In this document: positions 1-9,873 of the stretch, piece after piece | How positions within the stretch are numbered: the first letter of the stretch is position 1 | Layout of the letters: each line of letters starts with the position of its first letter | NCBI GenBank assembly: GCA_022376925.1 | Contig: JAIOJX010000006.1 | Span: 59,357,394 to 59,421,393 of the forward strand | DNA from: Tragulus kanchil | Lineage: Eukaryota > Chordata > Mammalia > Artiodactyla > Tragulidae | DNA: 64,000 nucleotides | Direction of reading: 5' to 3' | The notes under the pieces: model-generated | What the model was told of the DNA's origin: nothing | Database searches by the model: none | The model's input: only the letters and a program-made list of their open reading frames with translations | Position numbers and translations under genes: made by a program

Positions 1-650
1 CAAAAAATTCCACCAGAAGGGACATGCCCAAACACATTTCACGAGGCCATCATCACCGTGATAACAAAACCAGGCAAAGACAACACAAAAAATGAAAATT
101 ATAGGCCAATTTCACTGATGAATTTAGATGCCAAAATCCCCAACAAAATTCTACCAAAGAGAAATCACAACACATCAAATAACTCATATATCATGACCAA
201 GTTGGGTTAATCTCAGGCATTCAAGGATTCTTCAATATGCACAAATCAATCAATGTAATACACCATATAAACAAATTGAAAAACCAAAATCACTTGATAA
301 TCTGAATAGGTTCAGAAAAAGCCTTTGACAAAATACAACATCCCTTTATGATAAAAAGAAAAAAAGTTAAATAAAACCTTCAAAAAATGTACATAGAAGG
401 AACTTACCTCAATATACTGAAAGCCATATATAAAAAGCACAATGAACATAGTCTTAATGGTGAAAAGCTTAAAGCACTCCCATTAAGATCAGGAGCAAGA
501 TAGGGTGTCCAGTTTCACCACATATATAATTCAGCATAGTCGTGGAAATTCTGACAACAACAACAGGAGAAGAAAAATAGATTAAAGGAATCTAGATAGC
601 AGACGACATGATACTATACAAACAAAAACCCAAAGACACTATGGGAAAAC
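1..650 (+). mobile_element. L1 LINE ORF2 fragment, reverse transcriptase region (left part)
   Basis: The plus strand reads as a decayed L1 ORF2 reverse transcriptase. It includes the stretch matching the L1 PISLMN block, the AFDKIQHPF block near 315-350 and the catalytic A-D-D codons at 599-607 followed by M-I-L-Y. Stops and indels break the frame. The element is interrupted at 650 by the ERV and resumes at 8931 at the expected place in ORF2. It is not functional. Confidence 0.9.
645..650. repeat. Target-site duplication of ERV-A, left copy
   Basis: The six bases GAAAAC directly precede the TG start of the 5' LTR and are repeated exactly at 8925-8930 after the 3' LTR. Six-base target duplications are typical of betaretroviral (class II) integrases. 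Confidence 0.9.
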
Positions 651-1107
651 TGTGGGGCCCTAAAGGAAAGAGGGCCTTTGCAAGCATAAGGAAGCTTAAG
701 CACATTTGCAGTTTGGTGCTAAAAGGACGCCTACAGGAAGAGACAGAGCATGATCTAAGGTCCATTGTCAAAACTTCTGATTGATCCCCCTGGTTTCCGC
801 GCTCTGGGCAATGCAGGCTCACTGTGAGTTCCTATTGCAATGTAAATGCGTGGTTGCTCGACCTTTAGCTTGATTGGTGTAACTATAGGAAGTCCCTTGC
901 AAACCCCCCTTTTCGTTTGCCTATAAAAACTTTTAGTTTACTCTAATAAAGTGGAACCGCTCCACCGGAACCCCTGTCGCGTCTGATTGTCCCCTGCCTT
1001 CAGCCAGGGGGCTGCGGGGCGGACAGTTCAAGATTTGCCTTTCTCCGAGATCTCCCGGTTCGGCCGGGGGTAATCCCGCTGCCTTCCCTTTCTGCGGAAG
1101 GTCCCTG
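651..1107 (+). mobile_element. 5' LTR of ERV-A (betaretrovirus-like)
   Basis: The LTR begins TGTGGGGCCC and matches the 3' LTR at 8466-8924 and the solo LTR at 46581-47040. A TATA box (TATAAAA) lies at 922-928 and a poly(A) signal AATAAA at 945-950, which places the U3/R boundary just downstream. The right edge is altered: the other copies end in CCCCGCA, but here it reads CCCTGA before the primer site, so the end is approximate. By eye it differs from the 3' LTR at about 15-16 positions. Confidence 0.9.
922..928 (+). promoter_or_regulatory. TATA box of the ERV-A 5' LTR
   Basis: TATAAAA is conserved at the same place in all four LTR copies of this family. Only about 16 bases separate it from the AATAAA poly(A) signal, so the signal lies at the U3/R boundary. 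Confidence 0.75.
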
Positions 1108-1114
1108 AAGAAGC

Positions 1115-1132
1115 TGGTGCCCAACGTGGGGC
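1115..1132 (+). promoter_or_regulatory. Primer-binding site, lysine tRNA (Lys1,2) type
   Basis: The 18 bases TGGTGCCCAACGTGGGGC match the complement of the 3' end of tRNA-Lys(CUU) at 17 of 18 positions; the fourth base is T instead of C. This primer type is used by JSRV-like and HERV-K-like betaretroviruses, in agreement with the 6-bp target duplication and the integrase type. Confidence 0.8.
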
Positions 1133-1848
1133 CTGAAGGCAAGAAAGTAGAAGGCAGCATCACTGTGCGGGTTTGAAAGAGAACCGACGAAGCAGCCGAC
1201 AGGCATCAGCATGGCGCCTCCCTCTAGAGGGGCATCTTCTTGGAGTAATCCGGATTTCAAGGTGAGTCTTCCCCTTTATCGCGCCACTCCCGAGAGGGTG
1301 GGGATTTAGGGTAATCACAAAAGAAAAAGAAAAAAAAAAAAACTGAACGCTGCTTCTCCTTGTGCCTCCTTCTTTGCTTTAATTCCTACTTTCACGTTCT
1401 CTCTAATTCGAGACTTCCAGCGAACAGGTGGACAGTCTAAGAAGCAACTGATGGGTCCTGGCCAGGTCTACTCTCTGATGGGCCCAGGAAGGCTTTAAGA
1501 CAGTCCGCCCCAGTAGCGGCAGCCCGACTGGGTGGAAGCCTCTCTTTCCTATATTTCAAATTGAGGATGCGGCCTATACCTTTCCCGTGCGGGCACGGGT
1601 CAGGCACTTAAAAGCCATTAGGGCGCCTGCTGCTTGAAGACTCCCGTGACAGGAGAAGGGGGTCACGGAACGGGCCAGAGCCTCTTAGAGCGCCCGCCCC
1701 CAGCAAGACAATGTCAGTGCAAATGCTAGGGACTCTTTCACCATTTCACAATCATGACATAAGCCCGACTTCCCGGCCACCACCACTCCCGTTAGAATTT
1801 TTGATGGTTGTCCTCAGTTGTCTTTCTTTTCTGCTCTCTTTCAACAAC
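1133..1848 (+). other. ERV-A leader between primer site and gag
   Basis: No recognised gene lies here. The stretch includes a possible splice donor (AAGGTGAGT near 1259) and an A-rich tract at 1320-1342. An open frame runs into gag from 1711, but its upstream part does not resemble a Gag protein. Confidence 0.5.
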
Positions 1849-2478
1849 ATGGGAAACTATATCCAGGCTCGTAACAGAACCTGGGACTCGTACATAAATG
1901 AAGATGAAATTAGCTATGATGAGCGTTTCCCCAATCACTCGGGGTCAAGAACTCAAGACACAGGACTGCACACCACATTCCCTCCCCACTTTGAAGAGAT
2001 CACAGAGGCGCCATGGGGAGGGAAGGCACTGGGGTCACCTTGGAGAGAGAGGACCTATCCTGAAGACCCTGGGGGGCCCTCAGCGCCCCTCAGGGTCCCA
2101 ACCCACGATTTTCCTGTAAACGTTGACCCGGGGGGAAACAGACCGGACACCTGGTATCCATGGGAGGCTAATGACCTAAAGGAACTTAAGAAGGCGGTAG
2201 GCGAGGACGGCCCAAACTCCCCATGGGCAGAAACCATACTCCAAGGGCTAGCCCACCAACCTTGTACCACCCAAGATTGGAAGATGCTATGTAAGGCAGT
2301 ACTTCCCAGTAACACTTATATCAAATGGTGTGCCTTCTTCAAGGAGGAATGTCATGCTCAAGCAGAGAGAAATCAGGCTGCCAATCCTGTCATTTCAATA
2401 ACTTTTGGAATGCTATCAGGAACGGCGGACCGATGGAGCACTGGTATTCAGCAGGCCACCATCCCTGCCCCTTATTAA
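1849..2478 (+). pseudogene. gag: ERV-A gag, N-terminal (matrix-side) fragment
   Basis: An open frame runs from 1711 to 2478. I place the Gag start at the internal ATG at 1849 because it opens M-G-N-Y, a plausible N-myristoylation signal as in retroviral matrix proteins. The remaining roughly 210 residues are hydrophilic and proline-rich, then enter a W-containing block (near 2170-2350) resembling the start of a capsid domain. The frame stops at 2478, and the rest of Gag resumes in another frame after about 2520, so this is a broken gene. The family assignment rests on context (LTR, primer site, downstream zinc knuckle) more than on the weakly conserved matrix sequence. Confidence 0.7.
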
Positions 2479-2522
2479 GACTAAGTACAGGCTATATGTC
2501 TGGCTTCCTGGAAAAAACTTGC

Positions 2523-2985
2523 TGAAGGCCCTACTGAACCCCCCATATCGGGTATAGCACAAAAGAATAACGAAGACCTTGCCACTTTTGTAGATCCTGT
2601 AGAAAAGAGCCTCCAGAGAAAGTTCCCTCCAGGGCCTTTAAGAGATCAGTTCCTCAAAATGTTAGTTTGGGAGGGAATGAATACAGACCATAAATTGGCC
2701 TGCGCAGGACAAAAAGATAGTTCCACTGAGAGATGGATTGTGTGCTCTAAAGATATAGGCACACAAAGTCACCAAACCGGCTCTATCACCAATGCCTTTC
2801 AGGCTCAAACTGAGGCCCCTCTGAGACAATGACTAAAGCTTTATCCACTGCAAGGGTTACAGGTAGGGCCTTGTCCCAGGGGACCCCGCCTCACCTGAAT
2901 CAGGCCACTGCTTTAACTGCAGCCAGCCGGGACACTTTAAAGAGAGTGCCCCCTAAGGAGATAAGAAAACATCCCACAGAACACC
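2523..2985 (+). pseudogene. gag: ERV-A gag, capsid C-terminus to nucleocapsid, copy 1 (frameshifted)
   Basis: This holds the major-homology-like region and the zinc knuckle of Gag, but small indels split the frame relative to the second copy at 3572-4061. For example, bases around 2818 and 2938 differ, so the second half of the zinc knuckle is out of frame. It is the left unit of duplication D1. The differences are single bases and short indels concentrated near unit edges, which fits consensus errors better than long separate evolution. Confidence 0.75.
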
Positions 2986-3020
2986 CCCTGAAAAAAAAAA
3001 AAAAATCAGAGTGAGGCAAG

Positions 3021-3395
3021 ACACTCTGTGCTCAGGGGAATCCAGTGGAACAGGTCTTTAGATAGGTAAATGACTTTTAGAAAGAGCTTTTATTATCTCA
3101 ATCCCTGCATCTCCTCACAACCAAAAAAGTGCTAAAATCCTTCCTGAAGATATCACATCCTCATGTCAGGCACAATCCATTTGCAAAACAAAAGCCTTTA
3201 AAAAAAAGAATAAAAAAACGTTTCTTTGACATTTAAATTTCCCCCACACTGAAACCCTTGTGTTGACTTTCTTCCCCTAACTCTTTGGAGCAGTCTCTTG
3301 GAGCTATCTGGGGTGCTGCCTCCGGGACTATAGCCCTAATTACACCTCAGATAAAACTTAACCCACAGATCCCCATCAAAGATTAAAAAGAAAAA
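3021..3395 (+). mobile_element. Family B LTR fragment replacing ERV-A pro/RT, copy 1
   Basis: From the phrase 'gaggca..cactctgtgctc' to an AATAAAACT-like region ending in 'ccacag', this stretch aligns block by block with the family B LTRs at 29160-29490 and 50030-50710. It sits between the gag zinc knuckle and the integrase core, where protease and reverse transcriptase should be. It repeats at about 4115-4488 through duplication D1. Confidence 0.7.
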
Positions 3396-3571
3396 TTGTG
3401 CATACTTACAAGTCTTGCCTCCCTCATTTACAAGTACCTCCCTTACAATCTCTGGGAGTAAACCCTCGAGGACTGAGGCCTAATATGTTGTGGCAGACAG
3501 ATGTCACTCACTTTTCGCCCTTTGGAAAACTCAAGTACCATTCTTTCTTGTAGATCGGAAGAGGAGCCTCA

Positions 3572-4061
3572 GCAGGCCACCATCCCTGCCTTATTAAGAC
3601 TTACGTTTTCCCAAAAGGAAGGCCCTACTGAACCCCCCATATCGGGTATAGCACAAAAGAATAACGAAGACCTTGCCACTTTTGTAGATCCTGTAGAAAA
3701 GAGCCTCCAGAGAAAGTTCCCTCCAGGGCCTTTAAGAGATCAGTTCCTCAAAATGTTAGTTTGGGAGGGAATGAATACAGACCATAAATTGGCCTGCGCA
3801 GGACAAAAAGATAGTTCCACTGAGAGATGGATTGTGTGCTCTAAAGATATAGGCACACAAAGTCACCAAACCGGCTCTATCACCAATGCCTTTCAGGCTC
3901 AAACTGAGGCTCTCTCTGAGACAATGACTAAAGCTTTATCCACTGCAAGGGTTACAGGTAGGGCCTTGTCCCAGGGGACCCCCGCCTCACCTGAATCAGG
4001 CCACTGCTTTAACTGCAGCCAGCCGGGACACTTTAAGAGAGAGTGCCCCCTAAGGAGATAA
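3572..4061 (+). pseudogene. gag: ERV-A gag, capsid C-terminus to nucleocapsid, copy 2 (open)
   Basis: The second D1 unit keeps one open frame (the frame starts at 3501, but the bases before 3572 are junction sequence). A degenerate major homology region is seen near 3655-3710 (Q, E, FV spacing). One CX2CX4HX4C zinc knuckle is complete at 4005-4046 (CFNC...GH...C). The frame ends at 4061 shortly after the knuckle, where a protease frame would be expected to overlap. Instead the sequence passes into an A-tract and a fragment of another LTR. The nucleocapsid therefore appears to have one recognisable knuckle; a second may be lost. Confidence 0.8.
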
Positions 4062-4114
4062 GAAAACATCCCACAGAACACCCCCTGAAAAAAAAAAAAA
4101 AATCAGAGTGAGGC

Positions 4115-4488
4115 AAGACACTCTGTGCTCAGGGGAATCCAGTGGAACAGGTCTTTAGATAGGTAAATGACTTTTAGAAAGAGCTTTTATTATCTCAATC
4201 CCTGCATCTCCTCACAACCAAAAAAGTGCTAAAATCCTTCCTGAAGATATCACATCCTCATGTCAGGCACAATCCATTTGCAAAACAAAAGCCTTTAAAA
4301 AAAAGAAAAAAAAAAAAAAAACCTTTCTTTGACATTTAAATTTCCCCCACACTGAAACCCTTGTGTTGACTTTCTTCCCCTAACTCTTTGGAGCAGTCTC
4401 TTGGAGCTATCTGGGGTGCTGCCTCCGGGACTATAGCCCTAATTACACCTCAGATAAAACTTAACCCACAGATCCCCATCAAAGATTA
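4115..4488 (+). mobile_element. Family B LTR fragment replacing ERV-A pro/RT, copy 2
   Basis: This is the same fragment as at 3021-3395, with a longer A-tract (4296-4320) than copy 1. It contains a poly(A)-signal-like 'gataaaac' and ends immediately before integrase-coding sequence. A third partial copy starts at 5499. Confidence 0.7.
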
Positions 4489-4500
4489 AAAAGAAAAATT

Positions 4501-5244
4501 GTGCATACTTACAAGTCTTGCCTCCCTCATTTACAAGTACCTCCCTTACAATCTCTGGGAGTAAACCCTCGAGGACTGAGGCCTAATATGTTGTGGCAGA
4601 CAGATGTCACTCACTTTTCGCCCTTTGGAAAGATCAAGTACATCTTTGTATCCATTGATACTTATTCCCAGGCCTGCTGGGCTACAGCCCACTCAGGAGA
4701 AAAAGCAAAACATGCCCAGTGTCATTTCTGGCAATGCTTTGCAACTCTGGGTCTACCTTATCAGATAAAAACAGACAATGGTCCCTGCTTTGTTAGTAAA
4801 AACTTACAAAACTTCTTTCAACTATGGTACATCCACCACACAACAGGGATCCCATACAACCCTCAAGGACAGGTCATAATTGAATGTCATCATCAAAACT
4901 TAAAGGCCCAATTACAAAAACAAAAAGGGGGAAAAAGCCCTCACCAGCAACTTGGAATGGCACTCTTTACCCTAAACATTTTAAACTTTTCAAAGAAAGA
5001 ACTGATGGCACCCTTTCAAAAACACTGTTCCAACCAAGAAATAAAGCCTGAAGTGCAAGTGAGATGGAAGGACCCCATCACTGGCCAGTGGAAGGGGCCT
5101 GATCCACTCCTTACTATGGGGAGAGGATTTGGGTGCATATTCCCCATTGGGGAACCCAGCCCTATATGGGTACCGGCGAGAAATCTTAAATTTATGCTAC
5201 AAAACAAAGATCAAACCTTAGAATCTGCTGCAGATAACAAATGA
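4501..5244 (+). pseudogene. pol: ERV-A integrase fragment, copy 1
   Basis: The 247-codon frame is a betaretrovirus-like integrase lacking its N-terminal zinc-binding domain. The GVNPRG block is followed by the catalytic core with the first Asp at residue 35 (WQTD), the second at 92 (TDNGP) and Glu at 128, a D-35-E spacing as expected for retroviral integrases. The C-terminal segment keeps the W-K-D-P-x-x-G-Q-W-K-G-P-D-P pattern and a W-V-P-A-R tail. There is no ATG: the frame follows directly after the inserted family B LTR piece, so it cannot be translated as in a virus. It differs from copy 2 at residue 45 (Ile against Leu). Confidence 0.85.
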
Positions 5245-5603
5245 TCATATATCAGGCCCAAGAACAGAAAATTCTTAAGGCATCTCTCTCTCTTTCTCTC
5301 CTTAATAGGTACAACAGTAACAACATCCGTGCCCAGAGTTCAACAAGTGCACACCATCACAGCGGTAAACAACATCCACTGCCTCTGACCAAGGACTTCA
5401 GACCAGCCTACACCAAGTTGAACACCTGAGAGCTGCCATAATGGGACTCCAACAACAGCTTGATCTATACACCAGAGTGACAGCATCATGCTGGAGCTGT
5501 CTCTTGGAGCTATCTGGGGTGCTGCCTCCGGGACTATAGCCCTAATTACACCTCAGATAAAACTTAACCCACAGATCCCCATCAAAGATTAAAAAGAAAA
5601 ATT

Positions 5604-6347
5604 GTGCATACTTACAAGTCTTGCCTCCCTCATTTACAAGTACCTCCCTTACAATCTCTGGGAGTAAACCCTCGAGGACTGAGGCCTAATATGTTGTGGC
5701 AGACAGATGTCACTCACTTTTCGCCCTTTGGAAAGCTCAAGTACATCTTTGTATCCATTGATACTTATTCCCAGGCCTGCTGGGCTACAGCCCACTCAGG
5801 AGAAAAAGCAAAACATGCCCAGTGTCATTTCTGGCAATGCTTTGCAACTCTGGGTCTACCTTATCAGATAAAAACAGACAATGGTCCCTGCTTTGTTAGT
5901 AAAAACTTACAAAACTTCTTTCAACTATGGTACATCCACCACACAACAGGGATCCCATACAACCCTCAAGGACAGGTCATAATTGAATGTCATCATCAAA
6001 ACTTAAAGGCCCAATTACAAAAACAAAAAGGGGGAAAAAGCCCTCACCAGCAACTTGGAATGGCACTCTTTACCCTAAACATTTTAAACTTTTCAAAGAA
6101 AGAACTGATGGCACCCTTTCAAAAACACTGTTCCAACCAAGAAATAAAGCCTGAAGTGCAAGTGAGATGGAAGGACCCCATCACTGGCCAGTGGAAGGGG
6201 CCTGATCCACTCCTTACTATGGGGAGAGGATTTGGGTGCATATTCCCCATTGGGGAACCCAGCCCTATATGGGTACCGGCGAGAAATCTTAAATTTATGC
6301 TACAAAACAAAGATCAAACCTTAGAATCTGCTGCAGATAACAAATGA
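5604..6347 (+). pseudogene. pol: ERV-A integrase fragment, copy 2
   Basis: This is the second unit of duplication D2, nearly identical to 4501-5244, with Leu at residue 45, which fits the family better. The D, D and E residues are again intact. It is preceded at 5478-5498 by a 21-base junction and at 5499-5580 by the tail of the family B LTR fragment. It is probably the same genomic locus counted twice, so it should not be read as two integrase genes. Confidence 0.85.
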
Positions 6348-6389
6348 TCATATATCAGGCCCAAGAACAGAAAATTCTTAAGGCATCTC

Positions 6390-7069
6390 TCTCTCTTTCT
6401 CTCCTTAATAGGTACAACAGTAACAACATCCGTGCCCAGAGTTCAACAAGTGCACACCATCACAGCGGTAAACAACATCCACTGCCTCTGACCAAGGACT
6501 TCAGACCAGCCTACACCAAGTTGAACACCTGAGAGCTGCCATAATGGGACTCCAACAACAGCTTGATCTATACACCAGAGCAATCGAGACATTAAGCATC
6601 CTGGTACTCTTGGACTGTGACGTGAGATATCCCTGCTTCTGCTTGACAGACTCCCAGTGATGAACAGGACTCTAATTGAAGTACAAAACACATCGTCACA
6701 GATGAAAATATGGGACACTAAATTTTGGGAAGGGCAAAAGATACTAACTTATATTGTTAGCAAACTAAATGTAACCAGAGTAAACCGAATTACACCCCAA
6801 ACGTTCTGGAAACAAGGATAAAAGGGGATTAAAGATTTTTGACAATAGATACAGAGCCCACTCACCTGGTTTAAAAATGCTTTCTATCTGTTTGTTTTTG
6901 TTGCCTTGCTAGCTATATTGTTTAAGGACAAGGGTGTTTCGGCCCGCAATAGACAGCTGCAACAAAAAATAATTGTGCTTGCTCAGGTCCTAGAAGAAGA
7001 GCCCTGCGTTGGGCACCCACAAAACCTCTGGGTCGATATGGTCCTTCAAGAAATCACTCGAGACATATA
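6390..7069 (+). pseudogene. env: ERV-A env, transmembrane-subunit remnant, copy 1
   Basis: After the integrase, the sequence contains remnants of a betaretroviral TM subunit. A heptad-like L/Q-rich stretch lies near 6525-6600. A hydrophobic membrane segment follows W-F-K near 6867-6921. A cytoplasmic-tail-like stretch ends at a stop around 7067. Frames are broken several times and the whole surface subunit is missing. The assignment rests on position before the polypurine tract and 3' LTR and on the hydrophobicity pattern; no exact motif such as CX6CC was confirmed. Confidence 0.55.
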
Positions 7070-7354
7070 ATGAGGCCTTTGAAGAACGATCTAAAAACTC
7101 CATCCAGCCCCCGCGAGATGGCTAGTTAGCCAGTGACGGGTAAGAGGACATCACTGCAGAGCAGGCCTAAGACAGGAGGGCCGCCACAGCTGCTGCCTGA
7201 CCCCATGACGGTCTCTGCCTGAATAGTTCTCTGTCCCGAACTAAGACAGGCACAGCCGCAAGGGAGAGCGGACGAGGCTAGAGGCTGGCCACCTCTTAGC
7301 TCTATGCGTTGCCTCAACAAAAGTCTCTTAATTTTAAAATAAAAGAGGGGGAGA

Positions 7355-7611
7355 TGGGGGGCTCTAAAGGAAAGAGAACCTTTGCAAGCATAAGGAAGCT
7401 TAAGCACATTTGCAGTTTGGAGCTAAAAGGATGCCTACGGGAAGAGACAGGGCATGATCTAAGGTCCATTGTCAAAACTTCTGATTGATCCCCCTGGTTT
7501 CCGCGCTCTGGGCAATGCAGGCTCACTGTGAGTTCCTATTGCAATGTAAATGCGTGGTTGCTCGACCTTTAGCTTGATTGGTGTAACTATAGGAAGTCCC
7601 TTGCAAACCCC
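7355..7611 (+). mobile_element. ERV-A 3' LTR, truncated first copy
   Basis: The LTR starts after the polypurine tract at 7355 but stops at 7611, where duplication D3 jumps back into env. It lacks the TATA box, poly(A) signal and U5. It is best read as the end of an assembly unit rather than an independent LTR. Confidence 0.8.
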
Positions 7612-7648
7612 ATCGCGGTAACAACATCCTGGCCCTGCAAAAGACCGG

Positions 7649-8180
7649 TGCCATAATGGGACTCCAACAACAGCTTGATCTATACACCAGAGCAATCGAG
7701 ACATTAAGCATCCTGGTACTCTTGGACTGTGACGTGAGATATCCCTGCTTCTGCTTGACAGACTCCCAGTGATGAACAGGACTCTAATTGAAGTACAAAA
7801 CACATCGTCACAGATGAAAATATGGGACACTAAATTTTGGGAAGGGCAAAAGATACTAACTTATATTGTTAGCAAACTAAATGTAACCAGAGTAAACCGA
7901 ATTACACCCCAAACGTTCTGGAAACAAGGATAAAAGGGGATTAAAGATTTTTGACAATAGATACAGAGCCCACTCACCTGGTTTAAAAATGCTTTCTATC
8001 TGTTTGTTTTTGTTGCCTTGCTAGCTATATTGTTTAAGGACAAGGGTGTTTCGGCCCGCAATAGACAGCTGCAACAAAAAATAATTGTGCTTGCTCAGGT
8101 CCTAGAAGAAGAGCCCTGCGTTGGGCACCCACAAAACCTCTGGGTCGATATGGTCCTTCAAGAAATCACTCGAGACATAT
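7649..8180 (+). pseudogene. env: ERV-A env, transmembrane-subunit remnant, copy 2
   Basis: This is the right unit of duplication D3 and repeats 6537-7069 almost exactly, including the hydrophobic segment (near 7979-8033) and the same stop. It provides no additional env sequence. Confidence 0.55.
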
Positions 8181-8446
8181 AATGAGGCCTTTGAAGAACG
8201 ATCTAAAAACTCCTTCCAGCCCCGCGAGATGGCTAGTTAGCCAGTGACGGGTAAGAGGACATCACTGCAGAGCAGGCCTAAGACAGGAGGGCCGCCACAG
8301 CTGCTGCCTGACCCCATGACGGTCTCTGCCTGAATAGTTCTCTGTCCCGAACTAAGACAGGCACAGCCGCAAGGGAGAGCGGACGAGGCTAGAGGCTGGC
8401 CACCTCTTAGCTCTATGCGTTGCCTCAACAAAAGTCTCTTAATTTT

Positions 8447-8465
8447 AAAATAAAAGAGGGGGAGA
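8447..8465 (+). promoter_or_regulatory. Polypurine tract of ERV-A
   Basis: A purine run (AAAA, one T, then AAAAGAGGGGGAGA) directly precedes the 3' LTR, as needed for plus-strand priming. The duplicated copy is at 7336-7354. Confidence 0.75.
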
Positions 8466-8924
8466 TGGGGGGCTCTAAAGGAAAGAGAACCTTTGCAAGC
8501 ATAAGGAAGCTTAAGCACATTTGCAGTTTGGAGCTAAAAGGATGCCTACGGGAAGAGACAGGGCATGATCTAAGGTCCATTGTCAAAACTTCTGATTGAT
8601 CCCCCTGGTTTCCGCGCTCTGGGCAATGCAGGCTCACTGTGAGTTCCTATTGCAATGTAAATGCGTGGTTGCTCGACCTTTAGCTTGATTGGTGTAACTA
8701 TAGGAAGTCCCTTGCAAACCCCCCTTTTCGTTTGCCTATAAAAACTTTTAATTTACTCTAATAAAGTGGAACCGCTCCGACGGAACCCCTGTCGCGTCTG
8801 ATTGTCCCCTGCCTTCAGCCAGGGGGCTGGGGGGCGGGCAGTTCAAGATTTGCCTTTCTCCGAGATCTCCCGGTTCGGCCGGGGGAAATCCCACTACCTT
8901 CCCTTTCTGCGGAAGGTCCCCGCA
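8466..8924 (+). mobile_element. 3' LTR of ERV-A, complete
   Basis: The 459-base LTR has TG...CA ends (TGGGGGGCTC to CCCCGCA), a TATA box at 8737-8743 and AATAAA at 8760-8765. It is followed by GAAAAC (8925-8930), the perfect match to the bases before the 5' LTR. It closes the provirus. Confidence 0.92.
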
Positions 8925-8930
8925 GAAAAC
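8925..8930. repeat. Target-site duplication of ERV-A, right copy
   Basis: GAAAAC is identical to 645-650. Immediately afterwards the interrupted L1 ORF2 resumes in register. Confidence 0.9.
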
Positions 8931-9548
8931 TACTAGTTTTCTCATAGCATCTTTAACAATTTCAGCAAAGTCACAGAATACAGAATCAATACGCAGAACT
9001 CATTCACATTTCTATATACTAACAATGAAAAATCAGAAAGAGAAATCAAGGATGTAATCCTATTTACCAAAAGAATAAAATATTTAGGGACAAATTTACC
9101 TGAAGAGACAAAAGAACTGTACACAGAAATCTACAAGACACTAATGAAAGAAATCAAAACAACCTGAACAGATGGGAAGCCATTCCATATTTCTGGGTCA
9201 GAAGAATCAAATTGAGAAAATAACTATACTATCAAATATCATCCACAGATTCAAGGTGATCCCTATCAAATTACCAGCAACATTCGTCACAGAGCTAGAC
9301 CAAAACATAGCACAGTTCGTATGGAAACACAACCCTGGGTAGCCAAAGCAATAATGAGGAAGAAGAATGGAGATGGAGAAATCAGCCTTCCTAACTTCAG
9401 ACAAAGCAACAGTAATCAAGACAGTATGTGACTGACACAAAAACTGAAATATAGACCAATGGATAAAGATAGAGAACCTAGAGATAAACCCACGCAAATA
9501 TGGGTGCTTTAATTTTGACAAAGGTGGTGATAAGATACAATGGGACAG

Positions 9549-9873
9549 GGCTTCCCTGGTGGTCCAGTGAGTAAGGACACCGCCTTGCAGTGCAAGGGGT
9601 GTTTGTTCGATCCCTGGCCTGGGAAGATACTACGTGCCATGGAGGGACTGATGTGTCCAATTACTGAGCCAAAGCTCTGGAGTACACGCGCCCAGAGCTG
9701 GTGCTCTGCAACAACAGAGGCCACCGCGATGGGAGGCCCACATGGGCCAAAGAACAAAGATGGATGAAAATGGACAAATGAAAGACCAATAGAAGTAGCC
9801 TACCTGCTCCCCTCTCTCCCCACCCCACCCCCACCAAAATAAATAAATAAATAAATCTTAAAAAAAAAAAAAA
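9549..9873 (+). mobile_element. CHR-type tRNA-derived SINE in L1
   Basis: The head GGCTTCCCTGGTGGTCCAGT and a B-box-like GTTCGATCCC mark a tRNA-derived Pol III promoter. The body matches the other CHR-type copies here, with a (TAAA)n and poly(A) tail. A 15-base target duplication (one mismatch) ending in 'aatgggacag' flanks it at 9534-9548 and just after the tail. Duplication D4 gives a second copy at 10604-10928. Confidence 0.88.

Larger units (their letters stand above)
2451..4640 (+). repeat. Tandem duplication D1
   Basis: Unit 1 is about 2451-3538 and unit 2 about 3572-4640, at an offset of 1095 rising to 1103 after an A-tract length change. The 33-base junction contains AGATCGGAAGAG (3552-3563). 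Unit 2 overlaps unit 1 of D2. Confidence 0.9.
4396..6580 (+). repeat. Tandem duplication D2
   Basis: Unit 1 is 4396-5477 and unit 2 is 5499-6580, at an offset of 1103. A 21-base junction (5478-5498) resembles a damaged copy of the bases before 4396. Confidence 0.95.
6537..8722 (+). repeat. Tandem duplication D3
   Basis: Unit 1 is 6537-7611 and unit 2 is 7649-8722, at an offset of 1112. The junction 7612-7648 resembles a damaged version of 6465-6536 ('gcggtaacaacatcc'). Confidence 0.95.

Noticed and set aside
4501..6347. Two separate integrase genes in tandem
   Set aside because: They are the units of D2, identical apart from a small difference at one codon, and share the same truncated start and flanks. 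They are most simply one locus counted twice.
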